The position numbers and the translations under genes were made by a program. 64,000 nucleotides of DNA. It comes from Bacteroidales bacterium (GTDB taxonomy: Bacteria; Bacteroidota; Bacteroidia; Bacteroidales; UBA10428). The notes below the pieces were generated by a model, which saw only the letters and a list, made by a program, of their open reading frames with translations, had not been told where the DNA came from and ran no database searches. Below, in pieces: positions 1 to 8,434 of this stretch. The first letter of the stretch is position 1. Every line of letters starts with the position of its first letter. The stretch is taken from positions 62,001 through 126,000 of the forward strand of contig JAFGVA010000121.1 in assembly GCA_016938235.1 (NCBI GenBank), in the 5' to 3' direction.

Positions 1-1183
1 GATAGCGGTTGCCGTGTATTGATACTGAGGGTTCGCCCCGTAAAATTCTGGCTCCCAGGGTTGCCGGAGCACAATATCCAACAGCCAGAATGGTGTTTCT
101 TGAATCAGAGATCGTATTGGCCAGGTGGTGTTTTACCCTACCGGCTTCCATCATACCCGATGCAGAAATTATAATTATAGGTTTTTTAATTGTATTCAGT
201 TTCTTCGAATTCTGGTGGCTGGTAATATAGTGCAGCGTGTTAAATCCAAAGGGATCAGGGTCTGTTTCCATTACTTCCATTACATCGTTGTTAAAACACT
301 CGGGGTGCATCCGGAAAACATTGGTGGCGTTTACAGCCAGCGGACTGTCAACATAAACCGGGATTTTTGGTAAAAGCCTGTCGTTATAAAGGTTGTTAAG
401 TGAATATACAATTTCCTGTGTTCTGCCTACACTGAAAGAAGGAATCACGAGCTTACCACTTTTCACTACACAAGTTTCGTTTACAACTTTTAACAGGGTT
501 TCTTCGGCTTCTTTTGTTGTTGAGTGCAGCCTGTCGCCATAAGTTGCTTCGGTAATAAGAATATCGGTCTGAGGGAAAATTTGAGGTGATTTTAAGATAC
601 GGTTTGTTGGCCGGCCTATGTCACCGGTATACGCTATTCGTTTAATTTCACCTTTATCTTTTATGGCAATATTTGCTACACCGCTGCCCAACATGTGACC
701 TGTATTTGTAAATTTTACGTTGACATTATCGTCTATTCTTAGTTTCCGGTCGTAGGCAATACCTATAAAAAGTTCCATGCATGCTATTGCATCAGCTTTG
801 GTATAGAGTGGTTCAACAGGAGGTTGGCCACGCTGAGCTCTTTTTTTGTTGAAGGTATGCGTATCATATTCCTGAATATGTCCGGAATCTGCCAGCATTA
901 TAGCACATAAATCGCGTGTAGCATTGGTACAAATTACAGATCCCCTGAAGCCAAGTTTATAGATATAAGGGATTAAACCGGAGTGGTCAATATGCGCATG
1001 GGTTAAAATTAAGTGGTCGATTTCAGGAGGATCAAAGCCCAGTTTCTTATTTAAATCGGCTGTTTCCAAACCTTTCCCCTGGTACATTCCGCAATCCAAA
1101 AGAATTTTTTTACCCTGCTCGGTGATAATCAGGTGTTTGCTGCCTGTTACTTCGCGTGCAGCACCCAGAAATTTTATACGCAT
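1..1183 (-). CDS. MBL-fold beta-CASP RNA metallohydrolase (3' end outside window)
   Basis: Translating the minus strand from the ATG at 1183 gives an open frame of 394 codons that runs off the left edge. The N-terminus (MRIKFLGAAREVTGS) is that of metallo-beta-lactamase proteins, with the zinc motif HAHIDH at about residues 62-67, a later ligand in NTGHMLGSG, and AYTGDIGR. The beta-CASP part shows EATYGDR and SASGMMEAGRVKHHL, the histidine-containing motif of CPSF73/RNase J-like enzymes. Family members of about 450 residues act as RNA endo- or exonucleases in the cytoplasm. Only the last 60 or so residues should be missing. Specific RNA target unknown. Confidence 0.85.
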   Translation of the reverse strand, partial: MRIKFLGAAREVTGSKHLIITEQGKKILLDCGMYQGKGLETADLNKKLGFDPPEIDHLILTHAHIDHSGLIPYIYKLGFRGSVICTNATRDLCAIMLADSGHIQEYDTHTFNKKRAQRGQPPVEPLYTKADAIACMELFIGIAYDRKLRIDDNVNVKFTNTGHMLGSGVANIAIKDKGEIKRIAYTGDIGRPTNRILKSPQIFPQTDILITEATYGDRLHSTTKEAEETLLKVVNETCVVKSGKLVIPSFSVGRTQEIVYSLNNLYNDRLLPKIPVYVDSPLAVNATNVFRMHPECFNNDVMEVMETDPDPFGFNTLHYITSHQNSKKLNTIKKPIIIISASGMMEAGRVKHHLANTISDSRNTILAVGYCAPATLGARILRGEPSVSIHGNRY

Positions 1184-1193
1184 AACAATTATT

Positions 1194-1210
1194 TTGAGAT
1201 ACTATCTCAA
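1194..1210. promoter_or_regulatory. 17-bp perfect inverted repeat in the leader of the beta-CASP gene
   Basis: TTGAGATA-C-TATCTCAA has 8-bp arms around one central base. It lies between the start codon of the metallohydrolase gene and a TAGCTTTG box (1211-1218, minus strand). It could be a repressor operator at the transcription start or a short hairpin at the 5' end of the mRNA. The repeat is seen directly; the role is inferred. Confidence 0.5.
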
Positions 1211-1218
1211 CAAAGCTA
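1211..1218 (-). promoter_or_regulatory. Putative -7 promoter element (TAGCTTTG)
   Basis: The minus strand reads TAGCTTTG, matching the Bacteroidota -7 consensus TAnnTTTG, 28 bases upstream of the metallohydrolase ATG. The only upstream TTG is about 25 bases away, longer than usual, so the -33 part is weak. Confidence 0.4.
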
Positions 1219-1271
1219 ATAGAAAAAAGATAATATGCTAATTCAAGTTATTCAGCTTTTATGAATAATAC

Positions 1272-1310
1272 AAAAAAAACCGTCATACCTCTGTCCAGAG
1301 CATGACGGTT
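1272..1310 (-). terminator. Rho-independent terminator after the YceI gene
   Basis: On the minus strand AACCGTCAT (1302-1310) pairs with ATGACGGTT (1278-1286), a 9-bp stem, followed directly by a run of T. It lies 20 bases past the stop of the YceI gene and should end the pirin/YceI transcription unit before the metallohydrolase promoter. Confidence 0.85.
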
Positions 1311-1332
1311 CATTTAATCTAAAAATGTATAT

Positions 1333-1899
1333 TTATTTGACTACTACTTTTACTTTCATGGTAAAATCATCATGAATAGCCTTATCGCCAAGGTTGTCAA
1401 AGAAAGATTTTGAACCATACCGCACATCATATTTCGAACGGTCAACAGTTATTTTGGCGCTGTAATTTTCACCATCTCTTTTAACTGTAAACTCTATCGG
1501 ATGGGTTTTTCCTTTGATGGTTAAATCTCCTGAAACTTTTGCCTCGTTGTTTGAAAAAGTCGAACTTTTTTTGATAACCAGTTCCGATGTCGGATATTTT
1601 TCCACACCGAAGAAATCATCGGATTTCAGGTGACCAACCAGTTTTTCGTTCCATTCACCTTCGAGGTCGCTGTTTGTTATTGTTGTCATATCAATGACGA
1701 ATTTACCACTTGCAATATTATTGTCTTTAACAACAAAATTGCCTTCTTTTAAAGATATATTACCGTAGTGTTCACCACCAACTTTTTTTCCTTTCCATTC
1801 TAAGGATGATTTTTCAGGGTCAACAGTAAATTCTTGTGCTGATATTGATGTTGCAATTATTGTAGCAACAACAATTGAAAATAGGTTTAATTTTCTCAT
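1333..1899 (-). CDS. YceI family periplasmic lipid-binding-type protein
   Basis: A 188-residue protein with a signal peptide (MRKLNLFSIVVATIIATSISAQ) followed by a YceI beta-barrel domain filling the rest: FTVDPEKSSLEWKGKKVGG near the start and FTVKRDGENYSAKITVDRSKYDVRYGS-type strands near the end. YceI proteins are lipocalin-like barrels that bind isoprenoid or amide lipids in the periplasm. I chose the ATG at 1899, because the longer frame starts at a TTG and would put nine polar residues before the signal peptide. It follows the pirin gene by about 40 bases in the same direction, and a terminator follows it. Confidence 0.9.
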   Translation of the reverse strand: MRKLNLFSIVVATIIATSISAQEFTVDPEKSSLEWKGKKVGGEHYGNISLKEGNFVVKDNNIASGKFVIDMTTITNSDLEGEWNEKLVGHLKSDDFFGVEKYPTSELVIKKSSTFSNNEAKVSGDLTIKGKTHPIEFTVKRDGENYSAKITVDRSKYDVRYGSKSFFDNLGDKAIHDDFTMKVKVVVK

Positions 1900-1938
1900 T
1901 GTATTAAAATTTAAGTTAGTATTCAATTTTTGTTTTAT

Positions 1939-2643
1939 TTATTCAGGTACTTCAATATTCAAAATGTGGGCATCTTTTTTTGCGTGTATCTCAAACTTTC
2001 CGACATTGTTTATGCCAATTGCATCACGTTTTCCAAGTTTACTTCCATTTACAGAAACTTCTCCATCGATTACAAACAGGTAAGAGCCATAGGAACTTTC
2101 TTTTAGGGAATATTCCAAGGTTTTGCCTTCCGACAGAAATGTTCTTGAAATTTGTGCATCCTGATGGATGTGAAGTGTTCCTTCTTCGTCTTTTGTTACC
2201 AGTTTCTGCCATTGGTTAAAAGCGCCTGTTTTATCAAATTCCACCTGATCGTATGTGGGTTTGATGTTTTTCTCTTTTGGGAAAATCCATATTTGCAGCA
2301 GTGATAAATGACTTTCTTTGCTGGCATTATACTCTTCATGAAAGATGCCGGTTCCTGCACTCATTACCTGAACTTCTCCAGCTTTAATAATCTCTTCGTT
2401 TCCCATGGAATCGCGGTGTAAAACTCCACCCTCTAAAGGAATGGTGATAATCTCCATATTATCATGAGGGTGTCTTCCGAAACCCTCACCGGGATGAATA
2501 ATATCATCGTTTAGTACCCTCAAGGCACCAAAATTGACTCTATCAGGGTCGTAATAATGTGCGAAACTAAAAGAGTGGTGTGTATTCAGCCATCCGTGAT
2601 TAAAATGCCCTCTCGTATTGGCTTTATGTAATATGGTTTGCAT
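1939..2643 (-). CDS. Pirin family protein (cupin, quercetinase-like)
   Basis: A 234-residue bicupin of the pirin family. The N-terminal cupin carries GFGRHPHDNMEI and GTGIFHEEY, so the four metal ligands of pirins are present as H58, H60, H102 and E104. Pirins bind iron; some bacterial members oxidise quercetin, others are regulators or redox sensors. No signal peptide, so cytoplasmic. The start is the ATG at 2643; two extra codons upstream start with TTG and are unlikely. It lies between an AraC regulator upstream and a YceI gene downstream, all on one strand. Substrate unknown. Confidence 0.92.
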   Translation of the reverse strand: MQTILHKANTRGHFNHGWLNTHHSFSFAHYYDPDRVNFGALRVLNDDIIHPGEGFGRHPHDNMEIITIPLEGGVLHRDSMGNEEIIKAGEVQVMSAGTGIFHEEYNASKESHLSLLQIWIFPKEKNIKPTYDQVEFDKTGAFNQWQKLVTKDEEGTLHIHQDAQISRTFLSEGKTLEYSLKESSYGSYLFVIDGEVSVNGSKLGKRDAIGINNVGKFEIHAKKDAHILNIEVPE

Positions 2644-2777
2644 AATCAAAATGTTTTAATGCAAAACTAGATCAAAGCAGCAAGTGCCTCAATGGAAAAA
2701 ACAGGGCTTTTGTTGTAAAAATCCGGGATGGATGTTAAGGATACGTTAAAAGGGAGTTACAACGAATTATTGGCTAA

Positions 2778-3674
2778 TTAAATAAGACTTTTTTCTAACG
2801 AAGATTTGAATTCACTAAAAGGCTGCCCTTCTGCAGATTTAAAAAATTTACTGAAATGCGAAGGATCTTCAAAACCAATTTGAAACGCAATTTCTTTTGT
2901 TGAGAGCTGTGTGTGAATACCTAATCGCTTTGCTTCAAGAATCAACCTGTTTTGAATGAATTCTTTAGCTGTTTTACCAATGGTTGTTTTAATCACGTTA
3001 TTCAGATAGTCGGGGGTTATATTCATTTCACCGGCATATTCACTTACTTTATGCCATTTCGGATAATGGATTTCTACCAGGGTTTTGAATTCCTTCAAAA
3101 TATTTCTACCCGATTCGTATACCTGTAAATTAATCATGTTATTTTCCGGTAGATGCTTATTGCATTCCACCAGGAATATCTTCAAATAAGAGCCAAGTAA
3201 ATCTTCTCTAAAAGCGTTATTATCGTGAAAATGTTTCTGAATTTCAACAACAATTTTGTTGAGCTGTTCTGCCGCCTTACTATCGATGGTTAATGGTGGT
3301 GTTGCTGCAGAATCGGAGAATAAGCCCAGGTTGGTTAAAAACGATTCATCGATGTTGTTTTTATGGATAAATTCAGGCGTAAACATGATAACATAACCTT
3401 CGGGTTCGCCAAAGGTTATTACCTGGTGCACCTGTCCGGGGGTTACAAAAAATATGTAATTAGGTTTTATGGGGTATTCTACATAATCGATATAGTGGAG
3501 CCCACAAACTTTCTTTGCCCATAAAATAGTATAGTATTCATGCCGGTGCGGAACATCGGGTTCATTCCCTTTTAATAAGTATATCTCTTCCATGGTTCTA
3601 AAAGCGAACGAAACTTGTTCGTCTTGATGAACCAAATCGAGGGAAGGTATATGATTATTACCTGAAATTTGCAT
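2778..3674 (-). CDS. AraC family transcriptional regulator
   Basis: A 298-residue regulator. The N-terminal part looks like a cupin sensor domain (HRHEYYTILW, with a VTPGQVHQV strand). The C-terminal 100 residues form the double helix-turn-helix of AraC proteins: VSEYAGEMNITPDYLNNVIK for the first, then LSTKEIAFQIGFEDPSHFSK and FKSAEGQPFSEFK for the second. It precedes the pirin and YceI genes by 134 bases on the same strand, so these are the likeliest targets, but this is inference from position. The effector is unknown. Confidence 0.9.
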   Translation of the reverse strand: MQISGNNHIPSLDLVHQDEQVSFAFRTMEEIYLLKGNEPDVPHRHEYYTILWAKKVCGLHYIDYVEYPIKPNYIFFVTPGQVHQVITFGEPEGYVIMFTPEFIHKNNIDESFLTNLGLFSDSAATPPLTIDSKAAEQLNKIVVEIQKHFHDNNAFREDLLGSYLKIFLVECNKHLPENNMINLQVYESGRNILKEFKTLVEIHYPKWHKVSEYAGEMNITPDYLNNVIKTTIGKTAKEFIQNRLILEAKRLGIHTQLSTKEIAFQIGFEDPSHFSKFFKSAEGQPFSEFKSSLEKSLI

Positions 3675-3730
3675 ACCTCAGTAACACGGAAACCTTAAAA
3701 AGGTTAAGATGCGGTGGTGAAAAACAGAAT

Positions 3731-4198
3731 TTATTCGTTTATTATGATGTTGTTTTTCGCAGCATTTATGCTTATAGCCTCTTTAATCTTTTTAAGAGTT
3801 GAATAATTTATTTTTGCCAGAGATACGGTGCTTTGAATATCAATAGTGTTATTAAAAATTATTTTATTCGATTTGAATTCTACAGATTTTATACTTACCC
3901 AGTCGAACCGATCTTCTTTTTCATAAATAGCTGGCTTATATAAAAAGCTTTTATCATCAACCTGAATATATGCCTTGCCCAAAAGACTCTCAAACGGGAA
4001 TCCCAAGCCACCTGAAATATGCACGATTCCATTGAGTAATAAAATCCCGGTCATAACAAAATCAAACCAGGTAGATTCCGGATTACCAATAAGTTTGTTA
4101 AAAACCCAAAAGAAAGTAATTACAACGAAGATGACCCCAATTACAACTCTGTAGGTTGATTTATGTTTGATTTTAAGCAGATCAATCTGGTATTCCAT
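3731..4198 (-). CDS. Small membrane protein, unknown function
   Basis: 155 residues. I do not recognise a named family. Residues about 18-38 and 43-65 are hydrophobic and should form two membrane helices; the C-terminal 80 residues are a soluble beta-rich region (VDDKSFLYKPAIYEKEDRFDW) that resembles the pleckstrin-like PH domain seen in many small Bacteroidota membrane proteins. It starts at a clear ATG, with no recognisable Shine-Dalgarno. It lies 56 bases upstream of the AraC gene, in the same direction, so the two may be co-transcribed. Confidence 0.7.
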   Translation of the reverse strand: MEYQIDLLKIKHKSTYRVVIGVIFVVITFFWVFNKLIGNPESTWFDFVMTGILLLNGIVHISGGLGFPFESLLGKAYIQVDDKSFLYKPAIYEKEDRFDWVSIKSVEFKSNKIIFNNTIDIQSTVSLAKINYSTLKKIKEAISINAAKNNIIINE

Positions 4199-4276
4199 TT
4201 GATGTTTTGTTTGTAGGTTTATGTATAGGCTATCAAAATTAAAAATTCAAAGGAATTTTTTGGTCAACTTTTTCCA

Positions 4277-4453
4277 TCATTTTATAAACCTTGTTCCCAA
4301 GTATTTCTTTCTAATTGCATCAACATCAGGTATTGCACCGAAAAAGGCAGATAAGCCTAAAACACCAAATACAGAAGCCGGTTTTCTATTCGTATAAGGA
4401 ATAATTGTGGTTCCGCAAGCAATACCTGATAAAGTGTGTGTTAGTATGTCCAC
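4277..4453 (-). pseudogene. Truncated YdjM-like metal-dependent hydrolase fragment
   Basis: Between two genes, the minus strand can be read from a GTG at 4453 to a TGA at 4277 as 58 codons: DILTHTLSGIACGT, a hydrophobic helix, then FFGAIPDVDAI. This is the start of the YdjM/DUF457 family of membrane-bound metal-dependent hydrolases, which normally run 170-350 residues and begin with just this pattern (DxLTHxLxG and a PDxD motif). The remaining two thirds are absent downstream. I see no ATG and a TAA lies five codons before the GTG. Most likely a gene remnant; a translated short peptide cannot be excluded. Confidence 0.5.
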
Positions 4454-4465
4454 TTTAAAAATAAG

Positions 4466-6499
4466 TTATTTCAATCCGCTTCTTTCCAGCAAGGCATCAA
4501 TGCCAGGCTCTTTTCCCCTGAATTTTTTATATAAAGTCATGGGATGTTCGGTTCCACCTTTCGAGAGTATATTCTCTCTGAAACTTTCAGCGAGTTCTTT
4601 ACTGAAAATTCCTTTTTCTTTGAAATAACAGAAAGCATCGGCATCAAGCAGTTCAGACCATTTGTAGCTGTAATAGCCGGCAGCATAGCCTCCCGAGAAA
4701 ATGTGACTAAAGGAGGGTGACATAGCTGTGCCTTCAACTTTAGGTAAAAGCTGGGTTGGTTTCATGGCCTCGGTTTCAAATTTTATTATATCGTCATCGT
4801 ATACCCCATTAAGTGTATGCCATTTCATATCCAGTAGTCCAAAACTCAGTTGTCGCATCGAAAAGTAGCCTGCATTAAAATTTCTCGATTCTATTATCTT
4901 GTCAACCAGGCCATCAGGTATTTTTTCTCCTGTTTCGTAATGTGAAGCCACTTTCTCCAGCCATTCTTTTTGCTCGGCCCAGTTTTCTAAAAATTGTGAA
5001 GGAAGTTCCACGAAATCCCTGAAAACATTGGTCCCGGCCAGTTCCTGGTATTTGCAATTGCTGAAAATTCCGTGCAGTCCATGGCCAAATTCATGAAGTA
5101 AAGTAGTTACTTCAGAAAAAGTTAAGAGAGAGGGCTTGTCATGGGTTGGTTTTGAGAAATTAAAAACCAGTGACACATGTGGTCTTATATTTTCACCTTC
5201 AGTGTTGATGTGTTGCTGAAGGTATTCTGTCATCCAGGCACCACCCTTTTTACTTGCTCTGGGGAAATAATCCATATAAAGCAAGGCAAGATATGAGTCG
5301 TCTTTATCAAACACCTCAAAAACCTTAACATCTTTTTGGTAAACAGGAATGTTTTTGTTTTCTGTAAATCTGATTCCGTAAAGTTCTGTTGCCAGGTTCA
5401 TTACTCCGTTCTGCACTTTTTCAAGTTCAAAATAAGGGCGCGTCATTTCATCGTCAATATCAAATTTTTCTTTCTTCAGTTTTTCAGCATAAAACGACCA
5501 ATCCCATATCTGCAGGTCAAATTCGGCACCCGATATTTTCGAGAATTCCTGCATTTCCTTAACTTCTTGTTTTGCCTTGGGTAACGATGCATCAAGCAAT
5601 TGTTTAAGAAATTCATCAACTTTTTCTTTCGATTCTGCCATACGGTTTTTTAAAACAAAAGAGGCATAATCGTTGTAGCCAAGAAGGTTTGATTTTTTTA
5701 TCCGCAGATTAACAATTTGTTTTATTATTTCGGTATTGTTGTTTTTATTGTTATGAATTCCCCGGGTAGCATATGCCATATACAATTTTTCACGCAGTTT
5801 ACGATTGTTCGCGTATTTCATAAAGGGCATATAACTTGGAAACTGTAAATTGAAAACCCAGCCTTCTTTTTTCTGGCTTTTTGCTTCTTCTGCAGCCATG
5901 GTTTTGATGTCATCGGGCAGTCCTTGTAAATCTTCTTCATTGGTTATATGAAGCAGAAAATTATTGGTTTCGGCCAGAACATTCTCATCGAACTGAACAG
6001 AAAATGCTGCAAGCTCCATCGAAATTTTTCGGTATTCAGCTTTATCTTCGTCACTCAGGTTTGCTCCATTCCTGGCAAAATCGTCAAAAGTTTTTTCCAA
6101 AAGTCTTTTGTCTTCGGTGTCAAGCAGTGATTTTTCTGTTGTCTCATACACCTGTTTAATCTTGGTGAAAAGTGCTTTGTTAAGCAGAATCTCATTAGAA
6201 AAGTCGGCTAAAAGAGGCGACATTTCTTTTGTAACCGATTGCAACTCGGGATTGGTTTCGGCCAGGTTTAAATTAAACATTATACCTGCCAGCAGATTTA
6301 TTTTGTAACCCGATCGTTCCAGCGCAACAATTGTGTTATTAAAGTCGGGCAAATCTGTATTTTCTATAATCTCAGAAATAATTTTCCGGGATTCTTCAAA
6401 ATATTTCTCAAAAGCAGGTTGAAGGTGTTCTGGCTTTACCTTGTTAAATGGAATTGAATTATAGGGAGTTTCAAAATTGTCGGAGAATAAGGGATTCAT
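4466..6499 (-). CDS. M3 family metallopeptidase (oligopeptidase A / Dcp type)
   Basis: 677 residues without a signal peptide, the normal length for the M3A peptidases Dcp and oligopeptidase A. The zinc motif HEFGH sits at residues 469-473, inside TLLHEFGHGLHGIF, and the third ligand should be in the following VELPSQFLENW helix. C-terminal substrate-binding segments such as FSHIFSGGYAAGYYSYKW are intact. The enzyme is expected to break down short peptides in the cytoplasm. A good promoter lies just upstream (6522-6551). Whether it is a dipeptidyl-carboxypeptidase or an endopeptidase cannot be told from sequence alone. Confidence 0.93.
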   Translation of the reverse strand: MNPLFSDNFETPYNSIPFNKVKPEHLQPAFEKYFEESRKIISEIIENTDLPDFNNTIVALERSGYKINLLAGIMFNLNLAETNPELQSVTKEMSPLLADFSNEILLNKALFTKIKQVYETTEKSLLDTEDKRLLEKTFDDFARNGANLSDEDKAEYRKISMELAAFSVQFDENVLAETNNFLLHITNEEDLQGLPDDIKTMAAEEAKSQKKEGWVFNLQFPSYMPFMKYANNRKLREKLYMAYATRGIHNNKNNNTEIIKQIVNLRIKKSNLLGYNDYASFVLKNRMAESKEKVDEFLKQLLDASLPKAKQEVKEMQEFSKISGAEFDLQIWDWSFYAEKLKKEKFDIDDEMTRPYFELEKVQNGVMNLATELYGIRFTENKNIPVYQKDVKVFEVFDKDDSYLALLYMDYFPRASKKGGAWMTEYLQQHINTEGENIRPHVSLVFNFSKPTHDKPSLLTFSEVTTLLHEFGHGLHGIFSNCKYQELAGTNVFRDFVELPSQFLENWAEQKEWLEKVASHYETGEKIPDGLVDKIIESRNFNAGYFSMRQLSFGLLDMKWHTLNGVYDDDIIKFETEAMKPTQLLPKVEGTAMSPSFSHIFSGGYAAGYYSYKWSELLDADAFCYFKEKGIFSKELAESFRENILSKGGTEHPMTLYKKFRGKEPGIDALLERSGLK

Positions 6500-6521
6500 A
6501 TTTTCTTGTTTATTTGTTATG

Positions 6522-6551
6522 CAAAAGTAGCAATTTGGATGTGTTTCAAAA
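6522..6551 (-). promoter_or_regulatory. Bacteroidota-type promoter for the M3 peptidase gene
   Basis: On the minus strand TTTTG (6547-6551) is followed after 17 bases by TACTTTTG (6522-6529), a full match to the -33 TTTG and -7 TAnnTTTG elements. The start codon is 23 bases further on. Confidence 0.6.
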
Positions 6552-6670
6552 GCTGTAAAAACAAAATGAAAAACTAATAGTTTAATGTTTTCTTATACTT
6601 ATGAGAGAAATATTTTCTGGAGTCAGTTTTAGATTATAGTTTTACCGTTTCAATTTCAAAGACTTCTTCA

Positions 6671-8284
6671 ATGAAAAAAATTGTCTCAAATTCGTGGGTT
6701 CTGTTAATTTTATCCGGATTTTTATTAATACCTGCATGGTACGAATGGGGTACGGGCTTAGTTTTACTTATTGCCTTCATTCCTCTACTGATTGTTTTTG
6801 ACAAATCTTTTGAGAAGAAAGCAAAAGCTGGCACAGTATTTCTTCAGGCATCTTTAACTTTTCTGGTCTGGAATTTAGGCGATACCTGGTGGATTCGTAA
6901 TGCCCTGGTCGATGGTAAACCATCCTATGCAGGAGTGTCTGCTGCAATTCTTGTTTCTACTTTGTTTATGAGCATACCCATTTGGCTCGCCTATTTAGCG
7001 CGAAAAAGATTCGGACGCGATGTCGGCTTCTTTGCCCTTGTTGTTTTTTGGCTTGCCTATGAATTTTCATACCTGCATGGCGAGGTTTCATGGCCCTGGT
7101 TAACACTGGGCAATGGTTTTATGTACAATGTAAAGCTAATGCAATGGTATTCGTTTACGGGAGCAATGGGGGGAAGCATGTGGCTGCTGGTTGCTAATAT
7201 TCTTATTTACAAAACTTTTTTTAGCGAGAAGGGCGAATATAAAATTCAGCCTAAAAACGGGTGGAAGGCAGCTGCAGTAGTTTTTATACCTATAATTATT
7301 TCTTTTGTTCTATTTTATACCTACAAGGAAACAGAAAATCCAAGGAAGGTAATTGTTGTTCAGCCAAATGTTGATCCCTACTTAAAATTCAACGATGTTC
7401 CACCGCTTGAACAGACCAAAATTCAGGTAGATCTTGCAAGAGAACTTGCAGATTCAACAGTTGACTATGTTGTAGCACCCGAGACTTCTGTTATGAATAA
7501 TATATGGATAGGAGAGTTTGACAGGGTACCCGACTTTAAACTCATCCGATCATTTCAAAAACAATTTCCGGGTTTAAAATACATAACCGGCATTATGTGT
7601 TACCAGATGTATCCTAAGGACAGTCCTGTTCCTCCAACAGCAAAGGAATATCGCAACGGGTTTTATTTTGATAGTTATAATTCATCCATACAGATTGATT
7701 CAACTCCGGAAATACAGTTGTACCATAAATCGAAACTGGTAATCGGAGTCGAAAAAATGCCCTATCCCGGAATTCTGAAAATTTTAGAGCCTATAATGTT
7801 GAAATTGGGAGGTACTTTCCGTAGTCATAACACGCAGCCCGAAAGGGAGGCATTTTCGGCACCAAACAACTCAGTCAGAGTGGGCACCCCCATTTGTTAC
7901 GAGTCGGTGTACGGAGAATTTGTAGGTGAATTTGTTCAAGAAGGGGCAAATTTATTGTTTGTCATTACAAATGATGGATGGTGGGGAAACACACCGGGAT
8001 ACAGGCAACACAATGCCATATCGTCAATACGTGCAATCGAGACCAGACGAAGTATTGCCCGCTCGGCAAACACCGGAATTTCTTCATTTATAAACCAAAG
8101 AGGAGAGGTGTTGCAAAGTCTTGGCTGGTGGAAACGTGGTGCATTAATCGATACACTAAATGCAAACGATAAGTTAACCTTTTACGTTAAGCATGGTGAT
8201 TATATCGGAAGAATTGCTTTTTTCGCAGGTATATTTATTGTATTAAGCCTGATAGTTGCCCGGTTAAAAAGGGAAAAGTCTTAA
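6671..8284 (+). CDS. lnt: Apolipoprotein N-acyltransferase
   Basis: 537 residues: hydrophobic N-terminal half with about six membrane helices, a periplasmic nitrilase-like domain from about residue 230, and a final membrane helix (IAFFAGIFIVLSLIVARL). The catalytic triad of Lnt is visible as E271 (VAPETSV), K353 (YHKSKLV) and C409 (PICYES), and the family pattern PGYRQHNAISSIRAIETRRS follows. Lnt adds the third acyl chain to the N-terminal cysteine of lipoproteins in the inner membrane. It is followed after 150 bases by the sigma-factor module. A second, unrelated predicted N-acyltransferase of the Lnb type is encoded at 38-39 kb. Confidence 0.93.
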   Translation: MKKIVSNSWVLLILSGFLLIPAWYEWGTGLVLLIAFIPLLIVFDKSFEKKAKAGTVFLQASLTFLVWNLGDTWWIRNALVDGKPSYAGVSAAILVSTLFMSIPIWLAYLARKRFGRDVGFFALVVFWLAYEFSYLHGEVSWPWLTLGNGFMYNVKLMQWYSFTGAMGGSMWLLVANILIYKTFFSEKGEYKIQPKNGWKAAAVVFIPIIISFVLFYTYKETENPRKVIVVQPNVDPYLKFNDVPPLEQTKIQVDLARELADSTVDYVVAPETSVMNNIWIGEFDRVPDFKLIRSFQKQFPGLKYITGIMCYQMYPKDSPVPPTAKEYRNGFYFDSYNSSIQIDSTPEIQLYHKSKLVIGVEKMPYPGILKILEPIMLKLGGTFRSHNTQPEREAFSAPNNSVRVGTPICYESVYGEFVGEFVQEGANLLFVITNDGWWGNTPGYRQHNAISSIRAIETRRSIARSANTGISSFINQRGEVLQSLGWWKRGALIDTLNANDKLTFYVKHGDYIGRIAFFAGIFIVLSLIVARLKREKS

Positions 8285-8372
8285 TCTTCGCGGGTTTCAG
8301 GTTAAAATTTTGGATGCTATTTGCGAGAGGGAAGGGCGAAACATTAAATTTCTCGAAAAAAAATTACCTTTA

Positions 8373-8404
8373 TTGCAATACAGGTGCAACCTTGTGCATC
8401 TTTG
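8373..8404 (+). promoter_or_regulatory. Putative promoter of the ECF sigma-factor operon
   Basis: TTG at 8373-8375 and CATCTTTG at 8397-8404 (one mismatch to TAnnTTTG), separated by 21 bases. It would start transcription about 25 bases before the sigma-factor start. The region could instead carry a promoter recognised by the ECF sigma factor itself. Confidence 0.35.
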
Positions 8405-8434
8405 TATGTCATTACTATTGAAAACTGAACAACA

